Shown here: positions 12,801 through 23,400 of the stretch, piece by piece
Layout of the letters: each line of letters starts with the position of its first letter
Numbering within the stretch: the stretch's first letter is position 1
From: Neelides folsomi
Lineage: Eukaryota; Arthropoda; Collembola; Neelipleona; Neelidae
Assembly (NCBI GenBank): GCA_034687125.1
Contig: JAQGBZ010000552.1
Coordinates: 1 to 33,082, forward strand
DNA length: 33,082 nucleotides
Reading direction: 5' to 3'
Translations under genes and position numbers: made by a program
The notes under the pieces: generated by a model
Told to the model about the DNA's origin: nothing
What the model saw: only the letters and a program-made list of their open reading frames with translations
The model's database searches: none

Positions 12801-13454
12801 AGGGGAGCAAAGTTCAAGGGAAGTGCAAGTGAGTTGGACAAATGGTCTGTCAGTGAGTTTCTGGACATCTCCGCAGTTGGAGAAGGGGGAGGCAAATCGG
12901 AGGCCGGAGGCTTCACGCCGCCACAGCCACCATTCATCTCATCAAGAAAGTAAAGTAATAAATGGGCTTAAAAGGAAACCTGAGGAATGCACAGCCCATG
13001 TGGACATAAATCCGAGGACTAATATATCTCTCACTCAAACATACTTGTCTAAAGATTCACATTTTTAGGGCAATTTGGGCCCCATGTCGTCCACCCTCCT
13101 AAGCTCCTCAACACTCCCTCATAAACCATTCTTTTATTCCTCTACAAAATTTTCGCAGCCACATGCAAAAGGGTTCAAAAGCCTAAAACGAAAATATCCT
13201 CCAATACATTTTATATCTATCTATCAATTGACTCTCTCATTTGAATGTCCTGAGTCTCCTGAGAATAAATAAATGATAAAAAGAGAGCGAGCAAGTAAAA
13301 ATACAGAAATAAATAAATAAATAAAAAAGAGAATAAATAATACAGAATAAATAAAACTGAGAATAAATAAAGACAATAAATAAAAAAGAGAGATCCTTCC
13401 CCAAGATGTTTCAAAAAATATTCATTAATCTTACCTGGGAGGGAGGTGAATCAT
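9891..13454 (-). CDS. dpp: Decapentaplegic / BMP2-4-type TGF-beta ligand
   Basis: Seven coding exons on the minus strand: 13454-13435, 12107-11971, 11777-11659, 11585-11462, 11295-10872, 10499-10258 and 10129-9891. They give 434 aa with all splice phases consistent. A hydrophobic signal or anchor segment spans about 24-36. The TGF-beta prodomain runs from about 62 (LARLESQFL, then [17 protein letters not shown] and AELRLVF) to about 270. The mature domain holds all seven knot cysteines (333, 362, 366, 398, 399, 431, 433), with [18 protein letters not shown] at 339-356, HLNATNHA including an N-glycosylation sequon at 375, and the C-terminus DACGCS. Basic cleavage candidates are RIRR (267-270), RKQR (293-296) and KRKR (318-321), followed by a long basic, heparin-binding-like stretch before the first cysteine. 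The secreted dimer is a morphogen acting through type I/II receptors and Mad-family SMADs. The start ATG sits in a 20-nt coding exon with a strong donor (CAG/GTAAGA) and an in-frame stop upstream. The first-exon join is the least certain part; the ligand domain is certain. Confidence 0.95.
12108..13434 (-). other. First coding intron of dpp (1.3 kb)
   Basis: This is the largest intron of the gene and separates the tiny start-codon exon from the signal-peptide exon. Nearest the 3' end it is AT-rich (12110-12470). A GC-richer block follows at about 12500-13100. A low-complexity AAAT/GAGA tract (13261-13392) lies just inside the donor site. The GC-richer block has no credible exon of its own and could be an intronic regulatory element. 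Confidence 0.6.
13261..13392. repeat. AAAT-rich low-complexity tract
   Basis: Imperfect runs of AAAT units interspersed with GAGA-type purine stretches. The tract lies inside the first dpp intron about 40 bases from the donor. It is probably a degenerate microsatellite. Confidence 0.8.
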
Positions 13455-14000
13455 TGTCGAAGTTTTTCCGATCGGGAGATGGGGGACAATGTATGAGTGA
13501 TTAATCGGTCAAGTTCGGGGTCTCACGGGGGCAGGAGAGCATCCCGGATGTGGGGAGGCGTGAAGCCCATGGACACGGGCTGAATCACATGACGAGGCGG
13601 AGAACCGCCGTCACTTTCACAATGGGGCGATGTCTTACACGAACACGTCCATCCTGGGCTGAGGTGTGAATGAAGGCGAGTTTGGTGGTAGAGTGGGGCC
13701 ACGCTGTCTGAGTGGACTCCTTTGGCCCTTCTTCTTCTCCCACCCATCTCACCTGAGCTCTCGTCGTGGGATCGGTCCCTTCTTGCTGACCCCTTCTCTC
13801 CACTGGAATTCACGACCAGCCCACGCTATAGTTAGATCCTTCCGAACACATCTACCTGCCGCTGCATCGACCCTGCCCATCCCTCGGCCCCGCTCCCAGG
13901 AACAAACACGAACTCATGTACAAAATCACATACTTACATACAAACCCAATACCACATGCCCCAGGACCAAGACGCTCATCTTATAAGTCCTGTGACAATC
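13455..14000 (-). promoter_or_regulatory. Probable dpp 5' UTR and promoter region
   Basis: Directly upstream of the dpp start codon, base composition becomes distinctly GC-richer than the introns, then drops sharply to AT-rich DNA after about 14000. An in-frame stop precedes the ATG, so this is not coding in the dpp frame. On the minus strand a TTATAAG element at about 13980-13986 could be a TATA-like box. That would place transcription start near 13955 and give a 5' UTR of about 500 nt. There is also a good minus-strand donor (CAG/GTGAGA) at 13753/13752. All of this is inference from position and composition. Confidence 0.35.
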
Positions 14001-16240
14001 TTTACATTTTCCAAAAAATCTTCAAAAAATCTCCCAATCTTCATAAAATCTATATTAAAATTTTGAGAAAAATGTTTGAATTTTCCTATTAGTTATATCA
14101 GTAATTCGGGGTGAGTCTTAAGTCGATGTGTTTCTTACATTTATAGCGATTTAAAATCGACATCGAGGTATTTAATACATATATTATGGTATTTAGTTTG
14201 AAATAATAATAGAGTTTGTATAATATATTTGTATTTCTTAAATTGATTGTGAGTAAAACATTAATTATTGGATATTTAGGTTCTTGTAGTAATTTAAGTT
14301 TTAACAATGAAGTGATATATTTGTTTAAATGGTTCTTTTCTTATTCACAAGTTAAAAAGCTTGAATAATTAATCATGGTTCAACTGGCCAATAATGTGTG
14401 TATGTATTCTATGTTATTAGGAGGATGGATAGGAGGACATTGGGAAAGATAACATTCCATTTGTAAGGCTGTCGGGTTCCGACAAATAACTACATTTTCG
14501 GAGGAAATAATGACACTTGAGAGTGTGGATCCTTCGCGGCCCTTTTCTCAATGGATGTCAAGGGGCAATAAAATGAAATGAACGGGAGAGAGAGAATCAA
14601 CAAACCACCCCTATGCCTTCCAAACCGCTCCTCTCATGGAGTCCCATAAATACGACACCGGCGGCCAGCCATATAAAACATTAAACAGCTAATAATAATA
14701 TAATGACAATAACAACGACGTGGGAGGAGGACGTCTCAAACTCGTCAACATTTTAGTACAACTCGAGTTATCAAGACTGTTAACTTCCATTAGCAGCCCG
14801 ATCTCCATCCAAAACAAGGTGAATTGGGAAACCGAAAATGTGTTAATGGACCTGACTCGCACCTCCATTCAGTTATTGCTAAATAAGACTCACCTCCGCC
14901 CTTTCCCCTCTCATCTTATTAAGAATCCATCTCAATGACTCGCTTTGTCAACGTGTCAAGAGGGGACCACGGGACTCAACATCATCAATTTCACATTATA
15001 GACTTCTTCACCTTCAGACCCACTCTATTATATTACTATCTGTATAGTCGCTCTTACTACTATACTATTGTACTACTAAATATTATGTATAGATAATATT
15101 ATGTATAATACACTATTAAATATGATAAGTATGTACAGATTTTGTATAGGATTTTGTATATGATTGTTAACGAGGTTTAAAAGGGAGATATTGGGATTTA
15201 TTTTCCCTCGCTTCATGTACCGTTCCATTCCTCCCCTTGTGTTAATTACAGTATTTCCAATTAATTAAGAAATGCCTTTGAGCCATTCTCTCTATTACCG
15301 TTCTTTTATTCCGATTTCAAATAGAATTTTTCTGTACTTACAATTAATTTTTTAAATACTTACATACATTTACAGGTAAGAATAGTTGGAGTTTTTTGCC
15401 TCTGAAAAATCATTTAATTTTATATGGCTGGGATTGAAAAATTCCCCTTTCACATGTTTCCTGGAATTTTGAAGAAAAAAGTGTATTTACAGGTACAAAT
15501 AATAATCCTCACCTTTTTACAATTGTCGGCAGCAATTTGTTAACTAATTACAAGTGTTGTATCTATTATTTAAGTATTTGACATGGGGGTTATGCCCAGT
15601 TGGGTTAGAATTTTTATTTTAAATAGAGAAGAGATCCAACTCGCTTCATTTTGTCAACTACGACTAAAGAAAGAGAAGACAATGGATGGGACAGTTTTTA
15701 TAAAAGTCATGTTCCTTTTAGGTCGGAAGGGTTATGTAAATTTGGCCCAATTATCTGTTCGGTTCAACCTTCCTTTCTCAATTATGTCATCCACTCATCT
15801 CATAAATGCACAGGTAGGGAAAAAAGAGATTACCAAGGGAGGAATATTTTAAAAGGGCCCAAGAAGGCCTACGTGACATTCTTGTTGTAAGTAGTCACAA
15901 AAGCATCGTTGGGTTCACCTGACGACTTCTTGTGGCTTTTATACGTAATACATACATTATGTTCTGGACTTGGCATTGGGAGGGTGGAAAAGTAAATGGG
16001 AGTTTGAATGATAGATATGATAAAACCAGGGGTGAAGTTTACATGATGAAGGAGAGAAAAGTAAATGGTCATTTAAAAGGGCGAATGAAGTTTGTGAGAA
16101 AATTTGGTTGTTTCTTTTTTAATGTTTCTTTTTCTAACACGGAGAGTTTCTCCTTTATGTAATAGTAAATGTAATGAGCCGACTTCCTCCACTTATCTCT
16201 TGTCTTCTATATTACATATAATAGGTATACATAATATATA

Positions 16241-16242
<2 letters not shown>
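14001..16242. other. Gene-free dpp upstream region, first part
   Basis: AT-rich at 14001-14390 and 15010-15180, GC-richer at about 14400-15000 and 15190-16160. No gene is recognisable. Short open frames on both strands are not supported by family resemblance. Donor-like minus-strand sites occur at 14894/14893 (GAG/GTGAGT) and 15513/15512 (AAG/GTGAGG). A CATATAAAAC element near 14670 could be a plus-strand TATA box but has no evident gene after it. Confidence 0.35.

Positions 16243-16288
<46 letters not shown>
16243..16288. repeat. (AT)23 dinucleotide microsatellite
   Basis: An uninterrupted AT run of 46 bases, preceded by shorter imperfect TA stretches from about 16216. It is a simple sequence repeat and likely length-polymorphic. 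Confidence 0.97.
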
Positions 16289-16291
<3 letters not shown>

Positions 16292-18985
16292 TTCTAAATG
16301 ATTTCTGCTCCATATTTATGGTAAGTTGAACGTGAGTTGAGAAAGTCGTAAAAGGGGCTCTGACTCTTCCCTTTCCTCTCCGATAAGTCAAAGTGGAGTT
16401 TCCCACTCGGAGCTCACCTTTATTTGTAAAATGATTTTGGGGAAGAAAGGAATTGACCGCAGGCCTCGGAACCCGAACCTCTCGACTCTATTTCCCAAGA
16501 AACTTGTCACAAGATTTACGATCACCTTTCCGAGCCCTCTCCAGGAATGACATGTCTTTTAAGGGTAGCACACCTAAAACAAGAGTAAGGATTTAACAAT
16601 AATATACACAGATAGGATGAGAATGGATGATATATATATTTGAGAGATAGGATGAGAATTTGGATCCACTTCCATTATTCTCGGAAGAATTAAAAGAGAA
16701 TTTGGGATGAGGATGAGAAAAGCATTTCACTCAAGGATTATCAAGCACTTTGTCCATTACCTCAAACTCCTTCAAGAGATTCAAATTCATTTTTTCAACC
16801 ACTGCATTCCACTCCCAGAGAGTCTTGACAATTAATGACTCTATTCTGCTTGATATTTCACTTCTTTAAACCCATCATCATTATTTACTCACCATTTATC
16901 AGCATTTCTTTCTTGTCCCTCTCACTGGAGATGTTCACAAGGGCCCTTCCGCTAAAGGAATCATTCCCAGGCTTCATTCTCCTACAGATATTCCATCCAA
17001 TATGAATTCCCATCCAATATGAATTCAGATGAATTCTCAGATGAATTGTAAACTGACTGTGAAACGAGCCGCCTTGGTTGACAATAATAATCATAATAAC
17101 TTCCATTGTCCCATTGAAGAATATTGAAATCTGATATGTCATGTTTTTAGAACGAGTGTGGGAGAGATGGGGAAAAGCCCAATTTTCAGATCATGAGCTT
17201 TCAATAGGGAACTAATTCCATAATAAAAACTGTAAAAGGGAAGTCTTTTTTTATTGGGGGTTCTTTTCACAAGGACCGGTCCTTTGGAAAATGAAGAAAC
17301 AATGTTATTATTTGAAAGGTGGAATAAGTATCGCTCCCATCCTTCACTGTATTTGTTCCAACAGATAGCCGCCTGATAACAATCTCTCAAAATGGAAGAC
17401 CCTTTTACCTCCACAACTCTCAGATGTTTGTGGAGAGCTCTGTGGGGGAATTTTCTTCTTTTCCACACAAATCTTAAACTCTTGTCTCCTACAGAGGAGA
17501 TGAAATATATTGAAATAGAGAAAATAAACAATATACAAAATACAAAGTAACATATACCATATAAGTATTCATATTATAGAAATATGAAATATCACACAGA
17601 TAGAACTTATTAGATAGGATCTTTTAAGAAATCGAGAGATTAGAAATCAAACGTGGTTTGACGTGGGTGTGTCAATATGATTAGAATAAGATTACCATTG
17701 AAGCCAAAAATTGGAGTTTGAGTCAAAAGTATCTTAAAGTGGAATAATGAAGGGAACAAATGAGGAAATGCAAATGAAGGAATATTTCAGGGGCAAAGAT
17801 CTTAATTTTTGGTTTGTAGGGGAAAGTAGGTTTCTTATAAATCCTACTGTATAAATCTTATCTGTGTAAATCCTACATGTTTGCTTACATATTATCTGTA
17901 TGTTTAAGAGAATGAGAAGACTCAGGTGAAATATTGTAATGTTGTAATATAAATAAATATAAAATTCCTCGACCGTTGCCTTTCCCAATGGTCAGACTGA
18001 GCAAAGGGACAAGGATTGTAATTCATTGAGGAAAATGCAAATCAAGTGAACGAGTTTTATCGGGATTTATCCCATTCATGAATTGCTTGCCCATATGAGA
18101 ATCCTTGAGCTTCATTCACAACTCTTCCATCCTTAAGCTCCTTTTTGCAAATTCCAAGCCTGGGGTCGCGGAATGTATATTTGAATGTAGGAGGCGTGTA
18201 AATTCTGTCAGGCTTGACGTTTTTATGACTCTTTTTTGCAAAGAGGAGAATTGTTGAATTGGTCGAACATTGGGAAGGGTGAAGGAGTCCCGGGTTTGTC
18301 TTTGGAACGCCAAGGAGGATCCACGACGAGGTTGTTGTGGGAGGGAAGGATTTATGTGTGCATTTATTAACCAGAGATGATGATGAGCTTCGCCCTGTAC
18401 CACGCACACATCTTGGACCATAATCATCTCGACGTAGATCCTATCGCTCGGAACATTGTTTGGACCGTCTTATAACAATAGTATACAACTTCACGTACAC
18501 GGATGGATTTTTTCTCAAATATGTGAGGATGCACCTGTGGTACATGCTCACCTGTACCAAGGGAAGAGTGATGAAGGAGAACACCTGGTCCTCCCATCTC
18601 TGTTGCCATGTACTGGCCCCAGCTCTCCACCACTTCCCTGTCCAAATTTCGTTCGAGGTCCAACTGACCCGCAATTGGCAACCAGAGCTCCCAGCCCATA
18701 CTGTCCACCTCGAAAGAATGATCCGGAGAAAGATAGGGAAGGTATATGGAGACTCCCGAGACAGCTTGGAACCACATTTTCTCTCTCTTTAATACTCCCC
18801 TCATGTCAGCCATCACCTTCCAAAAAATCTCGGCTTACTAAACCAACTCAAACCTTGTTTGTCTTCTTCAAACATGTTGTTCAAATATTACACTCCTAAT
18901 TTTTAAACATTAGGAGGATTATTAGTAAGAAAAACATTTATTTTAAATATGGTTTAACATATACATACATAATTGATTCATGATA
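16289..18985. other. Gene-free dpp upstream region, middle part
   Basis: GC-richer islands at about 16370-17520 and 17990-18830 are separated by AT-rich DNA. Small imperfect direct repeats occur: GATAGGATGAGAAT at 16611 and 16646, and CATCCAATATGAATTC at 16994 and 17011. At 18424-18899 three open frames longer than 100 codons overlap on the two strands, and a strong minus-strand donor (CAG/GTGAGC) lies at 18552/18551. No frame resembles a known protein, so no gene is called. Confidence 0.35.
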
Positions 18986-19051
18986 CAATTATGATCAATA
19001 CAATTGTAATTAACACTGCAATTATGATCAATACAATTGTAATTAACACTG
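18986..19051. repeat. Perfect 33-bp tandem duplication
   Basis: The unit starts CAATTATGATCAATACAATT and ends TTAACACTG. It occurs twice in direct succession (18986-19018 and 19019-19051) with no mismatches, followed by a six-base start of a third copy. It lies in AT-rich spacer DNA. The identity of the copies suggests a recent duplication. Confidence 0.95.
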
Positions 19052-19189
19052 CAATTTAAAAATAATAATTATTTATAAAAAAGATATAATAGCTTTTTAA
19101 TAGTAATTATTAAATTGTAATAACTTCAAAATATATATTGTAAATTATTTTATTTTAAAATTTTAAATTATAAAAATGTTTGGAAGAAT

Positions 19190-20960
19190 TTTAGTAAGAA
19201 AATAAAAGGGAGAAATAAAGGTAGAAAGTTGAAGATGAAAAGAATTCCTTTAGAGATCTTGTACGGACTGTGAAGAAGAATGAGGATTAAATTGTCAAGA
19301 AGGAAAAGTGACAAGTTTAAGGTGGACAAAGCGGAGTAAGTGGATTTACTCAAAGTGGAAAATGGAAGCCCGCATTGAGTCAGAGTCAACAATGGAATGA
19401 ACATTGAGAAGGACTGGATTTGTGTCCATAAGTTTAATGTCAATTGTCACGTTCTTTTTGAGACTTTTAGTGAGTCCTTTGAAGAGCCTTTTTGAGAGTC
19501 CTTTGGAGAATCCCTATAGAAGGAAGGGAAAAATCTCTGTGAGCGTATTATTAAATAAAATGGGATGAGAGGAGTCGATGAGACAAGTTTGAGGATTTTG
19601 GAAGGAAGAACCCTCAACGGACCTTTTCACATTTTCCCATCCCACCGAACATGATGATTAGATGTCGGAAATTACATGGGTTGAGTGGAATTAAAACAGA
19701 GGGAAAGAAAAGGGAGGATGTGAGCGGTGTAAGGTCATAGGACCTCTTGGATCCCTTCAGTCTTCAGTTTTTCTCAGTGGCGTGAGATATCCAACGATTT
19801 TATAACATGATGACATGATGAGAGTGCAATAAAGTAATTTGATGGGCCGAGTAAGATGTAATTTGAATGGAGGAAAAGGGCTGGGGATCATAATTATAAT
19901 TTATGTAATTCATTCACATTCTTTTTTGTTCAAATCGGGAATCGGCTATTGAATAATAATTTGGAATAATTGGTTTTTTCTCTCCAGAGAGCCAGAGAGT
20001 GATGAGCTGGAGAGGGAGAAGAAAAAAAGGAATTTGAACATTGGAATCTTCCTATTTGCCCATTCAACAAGGAGGAGGAGAAAAAGAAGAAGAAGAAGAA
20101 GAAGAAATGACAAGACAACACTGGGACTGTCGATGAATAATGCATGAAGCCGAACCTAAATTTTGACCGTGACGACAATCAAAACATTTTCCATCCACAC
20201 CTCTTCACCAATTCTGACCCTTTCGAATCTTCTTCTTAAACTTATCTGTAGATTCTCTTTTAGTGAGGGATTTAATGAGGAGATTCGCCATGGGCAAAAG
20301 TGATCCATTCGCCTTTGGCTAATTTTAACTCTGCCTTTTACTGTCCTCTGACATGAGTGTGAGTCCTTTGATACAGGGGAGGGCCGTGACAATTGTCCGA
20401 TGAATGAGAGTGGGAGATTCATTGAAGGAGACAGGCGGCGCCAAGCAGTCTCGCACCTCTCAATCCCCACTCCACACATCCCACTCACAAATTACAATAG
20501 AAAGGATTCCAATTGGGGATTATTTAGCGCTCACCTGGCCCTTCTTTTCCGCTTTTTACCCCCCGACCAGGTGTCTCTCTAATTGCTCTCTCGAGAGTCA
20601 GCGAGCCCATAAGGGGAATCTCCAAACCCGCCCTCTCATTTGCCCTCTCGCCTTCAAAAAGTCTTGGGCAACATTCCCCCTCCACCCTCTGCCCTGTGTC
20701 CAAATAATACGCAGAGGATAATAATGCATCTCCCATAATTATCCACCCTTATAAATATATGAACCATTCTCCAACTTTTTCACCAACACTCAGAGAGAGT
20801 ATTTCGGCTTTGGAGATCACTAATGGCTATTTCATTCCCCTCTTGACACACACATCCATTATGCTCAGCTCAAATCCCAACTATTTATTTATATGTAGAC
20901 AAGAGGAGGAATGTTCATTCGCAGCGCAGAACGAGAAAGGTGCGTGGGATAATTGAACAA
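19190..20960. other. GC-richer gene-free island with a purine tract and a SMAD-like composite site
   Basis: No gene recognised. The island contains a purine-only run (20069-20107) and GGCGCC followed five bases later by GTCT (20437-20451), which resembles Drosophila Mad/Medea-bound elements. A strong minus-strand donor (CAG/GTGAGC) lies at 20535/20534. The region may be regulatory DNA of dpp, by position only. Confidence 0.3.
20069..20107 (+). repeat. Homopurine tract with (GAA)7
   Basis: Thirty-nine consecutive purines on the plus strand, including GGA repeats and then seven GAA units (20086-20106). Such tracts can adopt triplex (H-DNA) forms or bind GAGA-type factors in other organisms. 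Here it is recorded as a simple repeat. Confidence 0.95.
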
Positions 20961-21959
20961 AAATCCTCATTTAAATGTAGGAAGATCCTTCAAGAAGGGC
21001 AAATTGAATAAACTTACAAATGGGCATTTGAATATTCATCAAACTTTGGGAATATAAAGAAAAATATATAGAATATATAGAATATAAAGAATACTTTATA
21101 CTATAAACTTTATAGGCCTAAATTCATTGATTCGTGATGATTCTTTATGCAAAAAACATTCGAACCATATTCTGCTCATTGTTAATATTTTTTATTCATT
21201 CGCACCAAATCAGATCTTTTATTCTAATGAAGATTTCTGCGCAATTAAAGGGTAATACGCAAAGATCTTTTTACATTACGCAAAAATCTTCAACTAACTT
21301 TAAGTAATACACATATAAGATTGCCTTATATCATTATATTGCATTGCAATAAAGCAAATTCAAAACTATACTTTACTATATTACATCTAAGACAAAATAA
21401 AGATTGAATCACTCATTATGGTCATCGGGTCACTTTCAAAAATAATAATAAATATTTATTTCAAAGTTTGGTCGATATATACTATAAAGTATGGTAAGAA
21501 AAAAATTGACGACTTTCTCCAATCTTCAATGTACAAGTTACTTTATAGTTCATACCTAACAAACTAACAACATTCAACGACTTTGCAATCTTTTTCCTAA
21601 TGGCTAGTTAAGCTACAAATTTATACCTAACAAGATCAAGAAGATCGAACAGAATCGAACTACATAAGAATAATAGATAATGTATAATAGAAAAAATCTA
21701 TCAGTATTAATTGCCACATATTCTATGATTTAAGAATTTATAAATTGTTTAATTGGAATTATACAATTTAAAACTGCTTCAATAGAATCAAATATATTTA
21801 TTCCCATAAATATAACATCATTTTATTGTCAATTTTGAGTTATTTACAATCAATCAATTGCACACGTAGTATTGTGGAAATGATAATAAGCAAATGATTT
21901 ATTTATTGCCAGTCAATACTAGAATATAAGTATAATATATATTTATGTATGTATTGCTA
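20961..21959. other. AT-rich spacer
   Basis: No gene, no long open frame and no clear repeat family. A small TATAAAG/CTTTATA inverted repeat with a four-base loop lies at 21083-21100. Nothing else stands out. Confidence 0.5.
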
Positions 21960-23400
21960 TATTGCCACCAATTGAACATGAGAGAGAACAAGTGAAATCT
22001 AACTAGAGGAATTTGGAATGTTAGGTGAAAGGGAAGTTCGGTGGGTCATATAAAATTCCCCAAGTTCTGTAAATGGAACTCTGATGTTTGTCTGCCTCTG
22101 AGGTGGGTCATAATTTGGCTGGGAGTGAGAAAACGCTGAGAAAGGAATGCAAAAATGTCATGAGGGGAGACAGGTCGAGTGAGAGATCGATGAGCTGCAA
22201 AAATGTGAGGTCTTTAATGGGTTCATTGGGCCCATTGAAGTCTCACTCACAACAGACCCCTTCTGTCCCTCCCATTCCCTTTCTTAACACTTTTGGGCAT
22301 TGGATCCATCGGGGTCCTTTGGCACGTATCGAAGGAATTTCCACTCCACATTCTGGGGGACAAACGAGAAGGATTCCAAGAACGGTCGGTTCCATCAATG
22401 AAGGGAAAAATGAAGAAATCAATTTTACCGTCCGCCACCTGTCATCCAAATATTCTTCCCATACAATATCCAATATATATCCAATACAATACAATACAAT
22501 ACATACAGATACAATATGTACAGAATACAGATACATACAATATGTACAGATATTATTATATACTTAACTTGTACAAATATTCTTGGTACTTTTGTTTCTA
22601 GACCTCCCATCCATTGAGTAAATACATAATGGATTTGGATAATTTGTTTGCCTGATTCATGATCCCTCGAGTGAGGGGAATTTATTGACACTTGACATGG
22701 AAGGAGGTGATTAAGGGAGTTGCGAAGGGAGCTGGGTGACTGCGTGTGGCAAATATTTGAGATGTTTGTGTGGAGCAGCGTCAACAATGGATAGTTATCT
22801 GGGGCTGGGGAGGGCCCTTGGAAGGACGAATGGCCTCTCCTTGGTGAAGGAGATGATGACGTTTCCTGGGTGGTCAAAACATCAAAACCCCCGAGAGCTC
22901 TCTTGAGACCCTCGCGGCCTCGGTGCAGGACAACAGCTTCATACACTTCATACATGATTCTTCCATTTCCATTTTCCTATGTGTGCTGGAAAGCCGCCCA
23001 CCTGCTGCACCTCTAAAAAATTGGCCCACCTAATCGTTGAGGCGGACCCGGGGGGGTTCTCCAAAGATCATTCCTCACCTGCCTCCTCCCAGCTCCAGAT
23101 CCACGATGAGGGCACAAGTCCAAGTATTTGTTTTCTCCCCCCATGAGACCCGGGCGGCCCCTCCAACAACTTCATCTTCACCTTTGATCCCATCCATAAA
23201 AATAATCACAGACTCTGGAGAGTTTCCTCCGACTCCTCATTACCCCCACCATTTCCCAAAATAGACCACTTGATTTCATTTCTCGGAATCTCAACCCTTC
23301 ACCTCCAATTACACACACAACATCACGAAACAAACGTCACACGATCCAAATAATTATGACCTCTCCGATGACCACGAAATTCACTTAAATGCATTCATGA
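21960..23400. other. GC-richer gene-free island
   Basis: No gene recognised. It contains the CAATA microsatellite region (about 22470-22550), and overlapping open frames on both strands that look like shadows of a stop-poor composition rather than genes. A good minus-strand donor (CAG/GTGAGG) lies at 23079/23078. Confidence 0.35.
22482..22550. repeat. CAATA microsatellite and short duplications
   Basis: Four CAATA units (22482-22501) are followed by two copies of ATACAATATGTACAGA (22509-22524 and 22535-22550). This is simple or cryptic repeat DNA. Confidence 0.85.

Noticed and set aside
13523..13986. Open frames on both strands in the GC-richer block upstream of dpp
   Set aside because: They lack plausible protein composition, overlap each other in several frames and fit a stop-poor 5' UTR or promoter better.
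15583..15890. Overlapping plus-strand frames at 15583-15852 and 15651-15890
   Set aside because: Short, overlapping in two frames, with no splice partner or recognisable domain.
22243..22955. Minus-strand frame of 176 codons at 22425-22955 and the overlapping frames at 22243-22601
   Set aside because: Part of each is translation of the CAATA microsatellite, and the rest has no family resemblance; a frame opposite overlaps most of it.
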